The notes: generated from the sequence alone by a model not told the origin. A stretch of 64,000 nt of DNA from CAWDJT01 sp963828705 (GCA_963828705.1 CAWHGA010000028.1:48680-112679), one strand, 5' to 3'. Positions 9,122 through 20,423 are shown, counted from the first letter of the stretch. Numbers and translations: made by a program.

Positions 9122-9889
9122 ATGGATGATCATACAGGCTCGGCGATATCGCCTGAGGAACTGAATTCCTCGGTGCATGCCCAGGAAGTCCGAAGTTTCC
9201 GATATGGCGAATACATCGTGGAAGAGGGAGGTATCAGCAATCAGTTTGCGGCCATTCTCAGTGGCCAGGTGCTGGTCCAGTTCCGCGGCAAGAAGGTCCG
9301 TGTGTTGGGCGAGCACGATGTCTTGGGTTTGGAGAGTCTATTCTTCAAGAAACCCTCGGCAATAAGTGCCATGGCTTTGACTTCCTGCCGGGTCGCTTTT
9401 TACGGGCCAGAGGCTCTGTACCATTTTTTACGAAATGACGCACGCATGAGCGACAGGTTGATCAAGTCCTTGGTGCAACAACTCGTTCAGACAACCCAGC
9501 GGATCGTGGACAGGGACCGCGAGTTCTCCCTGGACGATGCCAAGATGCGTTTCTTCAACAACGCAGAAGTAGTCATCGAGGAAGGCTCGCACCTCATAGA
9601 GTTCTACAAGTTGGTCTCCACCGAAGGCGGTTTACTCGTCACTATTCAAGGCAAGGAGATCGCACGCCTCAGCAAGCCGGGCGAGTTTTTTGGAGAAATG
9701 GAAGCCCTGCTGAGCTTGCCCAGCCAGGCCACGGTGACTAGCAGCGGCCAGAGCGTTGTGCAGGTTTATCCCAGTAATCAGCTGCCGATGATGGTGGAGC
9801 TTTATCCGGATGTAGCTCTGCAGATGATACGTAATCTGGCGTCACGGCTGTTGGATATCAATCGTCGATTCGTTGCCGAAACCGCTTGA
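9122..9889 (+). CDS. Protein with two tandem cyclic-nucleotide-binding-like domains
   Basis: A 255-residue soluble protein made of two cNMP-binding-like beta-roll domains. The first spans about residues 20-115 (FRYGEYIVEEGGISNQFAAI, LSGQVLVQF, VLGEHDVLGLESLFF). The second spans about 145-245 (NAEVVIEEGSHLIEFYKLVS, IARLSKPGEFFGEMEALLSL, then PSQATVTSSGQSVVQVYP). The second keeps the FGEMEALL box that resembles the phosphate-binding cassette, but the usual R-[ST]-A after it is replaced by SQATV. No helix-turn-helix is evident, so it is not a CRP-type regulator. ATG at 9122 has AGGAT six bases upstream. It ends seven bases before miaB and is likely in the same operon. Confidence 0.85.
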   Translation: MDDHTGSAISPEELNSSVHAQEVRSFRYGEYIVEEGGISNQFAAILSGQVLVQFRGKKVRVLGEHDVLGLESLFFKKPSAISAMALTSCRVAFYGPEALYHFLRNDARMSDRLIKSLVQQLVQTTQRIVDRDREFSLDDAKMRFFNNAEVVIEEGSHLIEFYKLVSTEGGLLVTIQGKEIARLSKPGEFFGEMEALLSLPSQATVTSSGQSVVQVYPSNQLPMMVELYPDVALQMIRNLASRLLDINRRFVAETA

Positions 9890-9896
9890 GCATCCG

Positions 9897-11270
9897 ATGT
9901 CTTTCACACCCATGTCGCAGCCTCACCCACAACCGACCCTGTCGCCCAAGCTTCTTTACATCCAGACCTTCGGCTGCCAGATGAATGAATACGATTCCGC
10001 TCGGGTGGAACGCATGCTCGCGGCGCAGGGTTACTCCTTGACCACTGAAATCGAGCAAGCGGACGTCCTCTTTATCAACACCTGTGCGGTGCGCGAAAAA
10101 GCGGAGCAGAAGGTCTTTTCCTTTGTGGGGCGACTGCGTCGGTTGAAGACCCGCAACCCACAGCTTAAGATCCTGATCGGCGGATGCGTAGCGCAACAGT
10201 TGGGACAGACCCTGCTGGAGCGCTTCGAACACCTCGATTTGGTTCTGGGAACGCGAAGTTTGGCGGCCCTTCCCAGGCTTTTTCAAGCGGTCCAGGAACA
10301 GCATGTGCGACTGGCGCACCTGGCCGAAGAATCCGACCCCCATGACCCGAACACCGGTGAAATCAGGACCGCTGTTCGAGGGGTGACCGCGCCGGTTACC
10401 ATCATGCAGGGCTGCGACAACTATTGCAGCTACTGCATCGTGCCCTACGTGAGAGGGCCGGAGAGAAGTCGACCCAGCAGGGATATCCTGAATGAAATCC
10501 AAGCATTGGTTGCTGCAGGGGTTTGTGACGTCACCCTGTTGGGACAGAATGTGAACTCCTTTGGCAAGAAATCCACTGCGGAAGCATCCTTTCCTGAGCT
10601 GCTGCACAGAATTCAAGCGGAGACGGCCCTTAAGCGTTTGCGTTTCACGACCTCCCATCCCAAAGACCTGACCGAGGAACTCATGCGGTGCTTCGCCGTT
10701 CTCGATTGTCTATGCAAGAACCTCCATCTGCCGGTGCAGGCCGGCTCAGATCGCCTGCTCAAACGGATGAATCGCGGCTATAGCGCCTCCCAGTATCTAC
10801 AAAAAATTGAGAAACTCCGACAGGTCTGTCCCGACATCGCCTTATCAACCGATGTCATGGTGGGTTTCCCCGGAGAGACCGAAGCAGATTTTCGAGATAC
10901 CCTGAAGCTGTTGGAACAGGTCCAGTTCGATATGCTTTTTTCCTTTCGTTACTCCGATCGTCCGTATGCCAAAGCCGCCCAGTTCCCGGACAAGATTGGA
11001 GAAGAAGACAAAGCCCGCCGACTGGTGGAACTGCAAGCACTCCAAGCCGAGATCACGCTCCGCAAGAACCAGACCGAGGTTGGCCAGGTGCGTGAGATCC
11101 TTGTGGAAGGTCCCAGCAGATCTGGCGGTAACCAGTGGATGGGGCGCACTCAGCAGAACCGCATTGTCAATTTTGAATCATCAGTGGATTTGACCGGACA
11201 GCTGATTCCCGTTAGGATTCAAGCTGCATATTCCCATTCTTTACGCGGAGAATGGATATTAAGGGGATAG
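9897..11270 (+). CDS. miaB: tRNA-2-methylthio-N6-dimethylallyladenosine synthase
   Basis: MiaB adds the methylthio group to i6A37 of tRNAs reading UNN codons, using two 4Fe-4S clusters and S-adenosylmethionine. The N-terminal UPF0004 domain carries its three cluster cysteines (YIQTFGCQMNEYDS, FINTCAVREKAE, IGGCVAQQ). The radical-SAM motif is MQGCDNYCSYCIVPYVRGPE, a CxxxCxxC site. A C-terminal TRAM domain follows (EILVEGPS to PVRIQAAYSHSLRGE). ATG at 9897 gives about 457 residues, the usual size; an in-frame TTG at 9873 would overlap the upstream gene. The NTCAVREKA signature points to MiaB rather than RimO or MtaB. The frame is intact. Confidence 0.95.
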   Translation: MSFTPMSQPHPQPTLSPKLLYIQTFGCQMNEYDSARVERMLAAQGYSLTTEIEQADVLFINTCAVREKAEQKVFSFVGRLRRLKTRNPQLKILIGGCVAQQLGQTLLERFEHLDLVLGTRSLAALPRLFQAVQEQHVRLAHLAEESDPHDPNTGEIRTAVRGVTAPVTIMQGCDNYCSYCIVPYVRGPERSRPSRDILNEIQALVAAGVCDVTLLGQNVNSFGKKSTAEASFPELLHRIQAETALKRLRFTTSHPKDLTEELMRCFAVLDCLCKNLHLPVQAGSDRLLKRMNRGYSASQYLQKIEKLRQVCPDIALSTDVMVGFPGETEADFRDTLKLLEQVQFDMLFSFRYSDRPYAKAAQFPDKIGEEDKARRLVELQALQAEITLRKNQTEVGQVREILVEGPSRSGGNQWMGRTQQNRIVNFESSVDLTGQLIPVRIQAAYSHSLRGEWILRG

Positions 11271-11352
11271 TGTGCGAAGCCTGAATCTCCAGATACACCG
11301 GCAAACTAGTCTGGTGCCAGCGGGGATCAGGTTGCCACTACGAGGAGAGAGA

Positions 11353-11850
11353 ATGTTCCGTCGAATGGAAGTGTCCGGCTTGGCCATGGACCCCAACACC
11401 AACACCCCCATCCTGATCCTCAAGGATCCGGATGGAGACATGTCCCTGCCCATCTGGATTGGTCTCCTGGAAGCCACCTCAATCGCCACCGAGCTCGAGC
11501 ACATCCGCTTTCCACGTCCCATGACGCATGATCTCATCAAGACGCTCTTTGACCATCTTAACGTCAAGGTGGAAAAGGTTGAGGTGTACGATCTGCGAGA
11601 AAACACTTACTATGCGATTATCCATCTGCGCGACAAAGCCCAGATGATCCCTATCGATGCTCGCCCCAGCGATGCCATCGCCATCGCGCTCCGCACCAAC
11701 TCGCCGATCTTCGTCAAGGAATCGGTCCTGATCAAATCCCAGCGAGCTGATGACGGCACCCAGCCGGTTTTCAACCGCGAGGAAGCGGAGAAATGGTCTG
11801 AGATCCTGGATAGCCTCGATCCTGAAGATTTCAGCAAATACAAGATGTAA
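11353..11850 (+). CDS. Bifunctional nuclease family protein (DUF151/BFN)
   Basis: A 165-residue protein of the bifunctional nuclease (BFN, DUF151) family. Conserved blocks are SLPIWIGLLEATSIATELE, RPMTHDL, then VKVEKVEVYDL and TYYAIIHL, and IPIDARPSDAIAIALRT. Some family members have DNase and RNase activity, but the bacterial role is not settled. ATG at 11353 is chosen because GAGGAGA lies just upstream. An acidic C-terminal tail (EKWSEILDSLDPEDFSKYKM) is typical. It follows miaB closely, an arrangement seen in deltaproteobacteria. Confidence 0.9.
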   Translation: MFRRMEVSGLAMDPNTNTPILILKDPDGDMSLPIWIGLLEATSIATELEHIRFPRPMTHDLIKTLFDHLNVKVEKVEVYDLRENTYYAIIHLRDKAQMIPIDARPSDAIAIALRTNSPIFVKESVLIKSQRADDGTQPVFNREEAEKWSEILDSLDPEDFSKYKM

Positions 11851-11895
11851 CGTGAGCTGTCGGACTCCCGGCACTCCGTACAAGGGAGTTCGGCC

Positions 11896-13626
11896 ATGAA
11901 ATTGGATAGCATGCTCCTTCAGGAGCTTCTTGAGGTTGCCCGTGGCGTTCGACCTGCGGACTTGCTCCTGCGCGGCGGACAAGTGGTCAACGTTTTTTCC
12001 GGGCGGCTTGACCAGGTGGATCTGGCGATCCATCGCGGTTTTGTGGTGGGATCCGGCCCCTATGCCGCACGCGAGACCGTGGAACTGGACGGCGCCTATG
12101 TTTGCCCCGGCTTCATTGACGGTCACCTCCACATGGAAAGCACCCTGCTCAGTCCCGCCCAGTTTTGTGCCGCGGTCCTACCCCATGGCACCAGCGCGGT
12201 GGTGGCCGATCCCCACGAAATCGCCAATGTGCTGGGTTTGGAGGGCATCCGCTACTTTCTGGATGCCACCGAACATCTGCCGCTTGATGCTTTCTTCAAT
12301 CTGCCCAGCTGCGTTCCGGCTTCACCTTTGGAAACGTCCGGAGCGACACTTCGGGCCTGTGACCTCCACGGTCTGCTGCCTCATCCCAGGATCCTGGGGC
12401 TGGCGGAAATGATGAATTTCCCGGGAGTGATCCATGCGTTCCCGGACGTGCTGGACAAAGTCCTCCTGTTTCAGGATCGGATCCGCGACGGACACGCCCC
12501 GCAGCTTGCGGGCCTGGCGCTGAACGCCTACCTGACCGCCGGCATCGGCTCCGACCATGAATGCACCACTCTCGACGAAGCACGCGAAAAGCTGGACAAG
12601 GGGATGGTCATTATGCTGCGCGAGGGGAGCCAGTCCAAAGACCTGGCCGCGCTGTTGCCGCTGGTTGACGATCGCACCTGGCCGCGCTGCATGCTGGTCA
12701 GTGATGACTGTCACCCCGATGATCTGATTCATGCGGGCCACATGAACGCTGTGATCAATCGAGCTATGGCTCTCGGGCTAGATCCGGTGCGATCCATCAC
12801 CCTGGCCACCTGGACGCCTGCGGCGCATTTCCGGCTCCCACGCCGGGGGGCGCTGGCTCCCGGTTACCAGGCGGATTTCAGCATCAGCCCGACCCTCAAT
12901 CCCTGGATTCCGCACCGAGTCTACAAGCGTGGCCAGGAAGTTGCGCGCGACGGCCGATTGCTGATCAACCCGGAAAACTGGCCGCAGCCACAGCCCCCGG
13001 CAAGCCCCATGCACCTTTCCCACCCGACCGCCAGCGATCTGGCCGTTACCGCCCAGGTCGGCAAACTCAAAGTCATTGGAGTGCAGGAAGGCAGCCTGCT
13101 CACTCGAAAAATCCTGGCAGACCCCAAAACCAGCGGAGGCATGGTTATCCCGGATCTCGACCGTGATATCCTCAAGCTGGTGGTGTTCAACCGTTACCAG
13201 TCGGGCAAGCCTCCGGCGGTGGGCTTCATCCAGGGGTTCGGCCTGACTCGCGGCGCCATCGCCACCACCGTGGCTCACGATGCACACAACATCATCGCCG
13301 TGGGTACCAGCGACAATGACATTCTGGCCGTGGTCGAAGCTGTCCGCCATATCGGCGGCGGCATGGCCATCGGCAGTGCCAGTGAAGCCGTCATACTGCT
13401 GCCTCTCCCCATCGCCGGCCTGATGTCGACCTGGCCGGTGGAACGGGTTTCCGAACAACTGGAGCAGCTCAAGCGACGGGCGCGATCCTGGGGAAGTCCC
13501 CTCCACAACCCGTTTCTGGCCCTGTCATTTATGGCCCTGGGGGTGATCCCTGAATTGAAATTGACCGATCTGGGCCTGGTCGATGTCACCACCTTCGCCC
13601 TGGTACCGTTGTTCGAAACCGCTTGA
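11896..13626 (+). CDS. ade: Adenine deaminase
   Basis: Adenine deaminase of the amidohydrolase superfamily converts adenine to hypoxanthine and ammonia in purine salvage. The 576-residue length is normal. The N-terminal beta-sandwich has LLRGGQVVNVFSG. The metal site begins CPGFIDGHLHMESTLLSP. Further blocks are VVADPHEIANVLG, LGLAEMMNFPGVI, SDHECTTLDEA, LVSDDCHPDDL and the C-terminal FGLTRGAIATTVAHDAHNII and GGMAIGSASE. CAAGGGAG lies upstream of the ATG. It starts 45 bases after the DUF151 gene. The frame is intact. Confidence 0.96.
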   Translation: MKLDSMLLQELLEVARGVRPADLLLRGGQVVNVFSGRLDQVDLAIHRGFVVGSGPYAARETVELDGAYVCPGFIDGHLHMESTLLSPAQFCAAVLPHGTSAVVADPHEIANVLGLEGIRYFLDATEHLPLDAFFNLPSCVPASPLETSGATLRACDLHGLLPHPRILGLAEMMNFPGVIHAFPDVLDKVLLFQDRIRDGHAPQLAGLALNAYLTAGIGSDHECTTLDEAREKLDKGMVIMLREGSQSKDLAALLPLVDDRTWPRCMLVSDDCHPDDLIHAGHMNAVINRAMALGLDPVRSITLATWTPAAHFRLPRRGALAPGYQADFSISPTLNPWIPHRVYKRGQEVARDGRLLINPENWPQPQPPASPMHLSHPTASDLAVTAQVGKLKVIGVQEGSLLTRKILADPKTSGGMVIPDLDRDILKLVVFNRYQSGKPPAVGFIQGFGLTRGAIATTVAHDAHNIIAVGTSDNDILAVVEAVRHIGGGMAIGSASEAVILLPLPIAGLMSTWPVERVSEQLEQLKRRARSWGSPLHNPFLALSFMALGVIPELKLTDLGLVDVTTFALVPLFETA

Positions 13627-13954
13627 TCCGGCAGGAAGGTTACCTCCAATGGCCGGAGAAAACGCCTTGGGAAACAGGACGCGACTGGTTAGTTTCCACC
13701 CTGAAAGGCATAAAGATCTTGAACTTGCACAGGAAGAAAAGCGACATGTGTTCCAACACACTCAAAGTCATTTCATGAATAGCGAGGAATCCTGCTAGAT
13801 GCCCCAGAATGAGGATTCCTCCCCCTTCGGATTTGGAATGACAGAACGCTTTCTTCACATCAATCCGCGGCAGTGAGTCGTTCCTCTTCACAGGCATTTT
13901 CAAGAACAAGCCAGTTCGCGTCTAATCGTGATCATCGGCAGCTTCCATCATGGC
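13627..13954. other. Intergenic region between convergent genes, nothing recognised
   Basis: About 330 bases lie between the ends of ade (plus) and the macroglobulin gene (minus). A minus-strand frame of 89 codons exists at 13640-13909, but it has no recognisable domain and its start region overlaps no ribosome site. I see no clear terminator hairpin. Confidence 0.35.
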
Positions 13955-16900
13955 TCATTTCACCTCGAGATCAAAGCTCTCCGAGTGACTATTGAACTCC
14001 GGTGCGTACATGCATTGGATGTCGGCGATACCGGTCTGGTACTTCCCTCTGAGCTGGACCCTGGTCGAGTACTCGAAGACATAAACACCCTTAGGCAGGT
14101 AATCGATGAAGAAGTGGCTGGCGGTATCCCTGGTGCTTTCATAATAAGCCAGGCCATCTTGGAATTTGTAGCGGGAGAGCACGTTCACGGGCTCCGTGCC
14201 GCTGCCTCGCTGGTCTTTGAGGTGGATGTATTCCATGTCTCGATCGACCCGCAATTCGATGCGGACCACCAACTCGTCACCGACTGCCAGCGGGCCGGCA
14301 ACGGGCTTCAGCACCTGGCCCTTTGTGGGTCGTTTCCTTGATGAACAGCGTCTTTTTAAGTTTCAGCGGGGTGCCTTCGTACGGGGTGACCTTGGTCATG
14401 TCCTCCAGGTACTGCCAGTGTACGCTGCCCCACGAAACGCCGTCGTCGGTTTTGGTCACGCTGATATTGCCCATGTCCGGCTTGATCTCGCCGCGGGTGA
14501 AGCGCTTCTCATAGAAGCCGGTACCGGCTTCGATTTTTTCGGGCTTGATCGCCTGGCCGGCCAGCGACACCTCCACGAGCGCATCGGAGCTCAGCATACC
14601 CGCACCACGCAACATCAGCGCGTAGACGGCGTCTGCCGTGGCTTTGGTGGTTTTCCAGTCCTGCGTCTGCTTCTGTTTCAACAGCCAGACCTTGCAGTCC
14701 TCGACGGCCTGGGCGTCATTCATGACCTCATCAAAAGCCTCGACCATCATCGCCTGCGTCTCGATCGGCGCCCGGAACCACCACCACGACCGTTCGAGGT
14801 CGCGCCAGAACATGCCGAGTTCTTCACTGGTGACCGAACGTTCCTTGATGGATTTCATGATGGCGGGCGCCGTTTCTTGGTCACCGAACCGTTTCAGCGC
14901 GATGGCGAGATGGGCTTGGGACTGGCGGGAATCCAGCTGCAAGCCAGTATTTCTTCGCCTGGCCGAGGAAATAGTCCACGGCCTCGCGCGGTGCGCCGTC
15001 GAGGGGTTTGTCCTGCAAAAAGAAACTGCGACCATAGAGGTACAGGGCGATGGTCGAGTTCAGATGGTTGTCGTCCTTGCCAGGGTGCTTGAGGATCTCC
15101 CGGTAGATGCTATTGATCCAATTGTCGAGGCGGTCGAGCGATTTGATCGCGGCACCGACATCGATGTCTATACCGAGATGCCGCATACGGCCAAAACCGG
15201 TAGTGATGTAGAGGGTGATGTAATCGTTGGGCGGCCCTCCCGGGAACCATGGCCATGCACCCCGAGCTTAGCTGCTGTTCGGTGAGCTTCTGCAAGCCGC
15301 GCCTGGTCTCGTCGTTCAGGCGATTATCGTCAAACAAGATCCCGACGTTCTTGCGCGCCTGGCTTTCGGCCTGGGCCTGCTTCAGCCACGGCGTCTCTTC
15401 GAGCATCACCGCTTTCAGGTCCTGGTTCTTTTCCAGCGGGCTGTCGAGGGTGGGCGTGTCTTTCCAAAGGTCGAAGATGCGGCGGATCTTTGGGTCGGAG
15501 TTGGCGATGTGGCGGGCGAGTCCGTTGGCGTAGAGACGATTGAAGGTCTGTTCGGTGCATTCGTGCGGGAACTCCATCAGATACGGCAGCGCCATCACCG
15601 CGTACCAGGCCGGCTGCGAGACCATCTGCACGGTGAGGTTCTGGTGCTTCAAGGTCGGTGAGTTGCCGGACTGGATAAGTTTCTCAAATTCAAACGTCTT
15701 CGTCTGCTTGCCTCGCACGGGTAATGGCAACGACTCGCTCACCAGGATGCGGCGGCTGAGCACGGGCAGATAACCTTCCTCGCCGTCAGAGAGCTGGTTG
15801 GTGGCACCGACGACTTTGTAGGTAAGGAAATCCATGCCGTCGGGCACCGTCAACCGCCACGCAAAGCTCCGCGATTCCTTGGCCGGGATGTCGAAAGCCT
15901 GTTCCATCAGGTTGTTGGCTAGCTCAGCATCGACGGACTTCAAAGTCCGCGCATCGGCGAGCGTCAGTTTCACCAGGCCGTTCTGGCGTGCATCAGTCTG
16001 GTTGGTGACCTTGGCAGTGAACTCGATGGTGTCGCCTTCACGCACGAAACGCGGCGGGTTCGGCTCGACCATCAGATCCTTGGCGGTGACGACCTTGTCG
16101 GTGAGAAAACCGCTGCGCAGGTCCCGGTCGTGGGCAAAACCCATGAATTTCCACTCGGTGAGCGCTTCGGGCATGGTGAATTCGATTTTGACCACACCGT
16201 TTGCACCGGCGAGCAGATGCGGGAAGAAGAATGCGGTCTCATTCAGGTTTTTGCGCGCAGAGACCTTGCTGAGGTCAGGCCTGGGAGCTTGCTCCCCCTC
16301 ACCGCCGCCTTCGTCATCTGATCGCTTTGACTCTGCCATCCTTTCCTCTGCCGGCGACGGCACCGGCGCCGATGCAGCAACACCGGCCCCCAAAGCAGCG
16401 ACGCTGGTGCCGCGATGTCGCTGGCGCCCCTGCTTGAGGCGCCATGGCCTTGCGGAGCACGTGACCGCCAGGCCTGCCGTGAGCCGTCACGGCCTGCGCC
16501 AACAAATCCGTATCCCAAGAGATTCCTGCTGATTTCGTTGGGGAACGCGCGGTAGGCCAACCTCGCTTCCTTGGACTCGGTATGCCACCCGTGCAGGATT
16601 TGCTGGAACGGCTGCATGCGGTTCTCGAACTGCGCCTGCACCCGCGAGGATTCCCGCCGGAAAACGTTGAACGACTCCATCCAACGGTGTGGCAGGTAAG
16701 CGTCGAGTGACGCGTCATAGAGCCCGGCGACCATTTCGGCGACGGCTTTCTTGGCGTCGGGGCCGGTCACCACGGCAGTCCAGGTTTCCTTCTGGGCTGG
16801 ACCAAGCTTGGAAGTGAAGCGTTCCCATTTTACCGTGAGCTTCTTGTTGGTCCATGGCACGTCGACGATGCGCTCGTTGAGGTAGGCGCGGTTCTCGCGG

Positions 16901-19900
16901 ACATAGGTGACTCGCACGATGAACCCGCCGCGCATCTGCTCGTTGACCGTGTGCTCGATGACTTCCTGGGTTCGGTCAGCAGCGGTCCAGAAACTCCGAA
17001 GGGTCTTTGCCGCGATGCTCAATCTCGATAAACGCTCGGCCTTTCTCGTAGCCGGTACCCCAGAGCGCGACCAGCGACTCACCAGGTTCCAGCGACCATT
17101 TCTGCGCAGAAAACTGGTTGGCGAGTTTGACTGGGAACTGTTTAGCTTTCAGATCAACAACCTGAATCGGCAGGCGCGCGGTCACCGCCTTGCCGAAGCG
17201 GTCCTTGGTATCGAGCATCGCGCGGTAGACACCGGGTTTTAACGCCACCGTCACCTTGGTGACGCCGGTGGCGTCAGTTTGGAAAGCCTGTTCGCTGACG
17301 ACCTGGGCGAGTTCCCACGAATTCGGATTGGACCAATCCGGTTTCCCCTGCGCTCCGCCGGTTCTGTCCATGACCGACCCCAGGCGCGCCGACTGATATC
17401 CAGCCTGTATCTCGGGCCGTTGGACTGTCGTCGGTTGTTTGAGCGCATACACCTTGACCGTGCCGTCAACGGCCTGACCTTCGCCGTCAAGTGTCTTGCT
17501 CACCACGGTGATTTCCGTTGGCTTATCCGACGTCTGCCATTCGTTGGCGGCAAGTGAGGCTTGCAGTGCGGTGTAACCGACGCGCACCGATCGCTGTGTC
17601 GAGCGCGTCTCGCCGGTCGTATCGGTCACGTCGGCATGGACGGTGAACTCGAAGGTCGGTTCGTCCTTCTCACGCGCGGACGGGTCGGCCTTGGCGACGA
17701 ATTTCACGGTGAAGGAACCGTCGTTTTCCGTGACCGCCGTGCCGTGGGTAATGGCCTGGCCCTGGTCGCGGCCGGGCGGCAAGGATCTCCAGCTCCACCA
17801 GCACCAACTGGGGAACCGGACTTCGCGCACCACACGATATTTCACCTTGGCACCGCCGATGGCCGCGCCGGTATAGGCAGTGGCCTTGCCCGGCAGACTG
17901 ACTTCGCCGTTCAATTTGGCTGCTTCCTTCGGTGCTTTCAGCTCGACCTGGAACTTCGGCCGTTTGTATTCCTCGACATTGAACGAGGTGCTGCCGCTCG
18001 GTCCCCCTTGAACCTCAATGGTCATCCTCCCGGTCAACCGATCACGGGGCGCACTGAAGCTGCCGCTGAACGCGCCGTAGTCATTGGTTTTGAGCTGTTG
18101 GCGAGCAATCTCCTTGCGGTTCGAATCATGGAATAGGACGGTCAACACCTGGCCCGCAAGCGTTTTGTATTGGTTGCCCGTCTGATCGACGCGGAGGCAG
18201 ATTCCTTTGTAGTGAATCGTTTGGCCCGGCCGATAGAGCGAACGATCGGTGAAGAAAACGGTCCGTGTGTGCGGAGCTGGCTCCGGCTGGGTCTTGCCGG
18301 CCAAGTATTCGTGGCTGGTCGCTAGACGCTGCGCACCATGCTCGGCGAGAAAAATGGCGGATTCATTCTGGCGGTTGAAACGGAACAAGCCATTGGCATC
18401 ACTCTTGGTGGCATAGACGGGTTGAAACCCGCCACTGCTCCGGTTACGCGTCCACACCCGCACCGCAGCCCCGGTGACCGGCTCGCCGGTGACGGCATTC
18501 AGCACGAAGCCTTCTATCCCGCTTTCCATGTTGCGAGTGCGCATCACCAATGCAAGGTCGCTTACCCAGACCTGCGTGAAGCTCACCCGATTGTTGTTCT
18601 TTTCAAAGGATGGGTCGTGGCTCGCCAGCAGAAAATAGAAGCCTGGTTTGAGGTTCTTGGGAGCCGGCAGTTTCTCCGTGCGTTCTTTGAAGTCCGCTGT
18701 CGGCGGAAGATCGGAAGCCCATGCATGCGCCGCCTTTGCAGTGAGAAGCTGTTGTTTCTCCTCCTCGGTCAGACTCTCAATGCTATACCTGTGGACCTTG
18801 ATGTACTCATCGAAGTTGTAAGGCACTGCGCGGAAGTAGACTTTGGCGACGTTGCGGTAACTGACGCTGATGGACGGCAAAGGCTCGTTCCAGACGCGCT
18901 CAGTAGTGATGTTGGCTGACTTGGTTTGGATCTGCTGGATGAGATTGAAACACATCCGGCCACCGATGCTGTTGGGAAACGCGTCCATCCCGCGTTTGGC
19001 CAGCTTGTGCGCTTCCAGCGCCTGGCCTTCGCTGTTGAGGGTCTTTGCCCATTCGCACAGCGCCCGTGCCGAGATCTCGTGGTTGGCCCATTCGTTGGAG
19101 AACCGCTTCAATGCTGCTTGGTAGCGGGCGTTCCGGTCCTCACCGAATGACTTGTTGACAGCGAAATGCAACCGCCACAGATCGGCGTCGATGAACGCGG
19201 TCTTGTCCTGGTCTTCGCGGTGGAAGGCCAGTAGGTTCTGGTAGAGGCGGATGGCCTTGAGCGTCGGCGAATCGGTATCGGTGGTCGCCGGTTGCCACTG
19301 GAGAAACTCGTCCACATTGCCAAAGATCGGACTGTCGGCGGCAGGCTCGAACTGGTCCTCGGCTTTGGCCGCGCCCTGCTCACCGGTGGTGTAGAAATCG
19401 AGCGCATTGAAGGCGAGGAAATCAAACATGGTGGGCCGGTAGCTGTCCGGCGTCGTGCCCTTTTCCAGCAAGTCATGGAAGACGCTAACGGGTGTGGCCT
19501 TGAGTTTCGCCTCCAGGGACAGGGCCTTGGCAAACTGCTTATCGATCTCGCTCAGGATGCGCGGCAGATCCCAGGTTGTGATGTCGTCGCCCGGCGGCGC
19601 GGCGGTTTGGGTACGTTGCAGGAACCGGTGCCGATTTTGCGTGAAATAGTGCCAGTACCAGTTGGCAAGAATCGCCTCCATCACCGGCTTCATTTCCTCC
19701 GGAGCCTTAGCGATCTCAGCCTGCATGCGGGTGACCTTCTCCTCGGGTTTGTTGCCTTCGATGTTGGCTTCGAACGCAATCTTCAACCCAATGGCTTTGA
19801 TCGCCTCGCCGTAGGCCTTGTCCTGGATGGCACCGGCGATGATCGGCTGCAGCTCTTCGATGGCCGTCTTAGGCAAGCCCTTGTTCTTGGCTTCCTCCAC

Positions 19901-20011
19901 CTTCTTCCAGCGCACGTCTCGCGGCGCTGCCCAGGCGACATGCGCGACCGAGACCACCAAAACCCCCAAAAGAACGAGCAACATCCCGAAAAGAGCGAAG
20001 GTCTTCGTCAT
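13955..20011 (-). CDS. Alpha-2-macroglobulin family protein, about 2000 residues, with CTEQ thioester (several frameshifts)
   Basis: A giant exported protein of the bacterial alpha-2-macroglobulin family, thought to trap proteases at the cell surface. It opens with a signal peptide (ALFGMLLVLLGVLVVSVAHVAWA) lacking a lipobox cysteine. A helical N-terminal region follows, then macroglobulin domains: MG2/MG3 around residues 600-720 with FFTDRSLYRPGQTIHYKG, and a carboxypeptidase-like insert around GIEGFVLNAVTGEPVTGAAV. The A2M core reads NETAFFFPHLLAG and EFTMPEALTEWKF. The thioester CTEQ is encoded at 15559-15548 in HECTEQTFNRLYANG. A terpenoid-cyclase-like helical domain (TKATADAVYALML) and C-terminal MG10 (FIDYLPKGVYVFEYSTR, MYAPEF) complete it. 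The frame is broken near 16980-17080, 16250-16390, 15110-15190, 14885-15035 and 14280-14310, yet homology runs through all pieces. The total span is divisible by three. Either many indel errors or true decay is possible. Confidence 0.85.
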
Positions 20012-20423
20012 GACAATTCTCCTGAGTGTGCGGAATGATTCCCCGCATGATTAGACACCATCGAGCTCATTTGGTTCCACTATATCCTGGTCCGGATCTA
20101 TTGTATAGTTGGGGGCATGGGCCACAGTGCTTCTGGGTCAAAGTGGCTCCCCGCGCCCCATTGGGCCATAGTGCTCCTAAAGGGACGAATAAGCAGAAAG
20201 GGGCATACCGATGAATGCCATCAAGGAGTATCCATACGGGCGCATCTTTAACAAAACCTTGTCTGGTCAGGAGATTTGAACATGCTCTGACGAATGCTCG
20301 TAAGAAAGGGGGCTTCGCAGAACGCTCCAGACAACTCGCAAATGGCGGGTGGCTGGGCGAGAAGCGTTATGGAGGACGCGGAAACAATCGGGACAATTCG
20401 TAAACAAGTCAGGGGGTGGCGTC
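20012..20423. other. Intergenic region upstream of the macroglobulin gene, holding 16-bp repeats
   Basis: About 410 bases between the divergent macroglobulin gene and a plus-strand orphan gene. Apart from the three short repeats listed separately, I see no RNA gene and no convincing coding frame. Confidence 0.4.
20118..20177 (+). repeat. Three imperfect 16-bp direct repeats
   Basis: Units are at 20118-20133 (TGGGCCACAGTGCTTC), 20134-20149 (TGGGTCAAAGTGGCTC) and 20162-20177 (TGGGCCATAGTGCTCC). The consensus is TGGGYCAHAGTG. The first two abut with no spacer. Arrays like this occur at the ends of IS21-family elements and also as operator arrays. No transposase is nearby, so either an IS end scar or a regulator site for the divergent macroglobulin gene is possible. 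Confidence 0.5.

Noticed and set aside
12778..13506. 242-codon minus-strand frame inside ade
   Set aside because: Antisense shadow of intact adenine deaminase.
13640..13909. 89-codon minus-strand frame as a gene or transposase remnant
   Set aside because: No transposase motif or ribosome site could be found; composition is not convincing.
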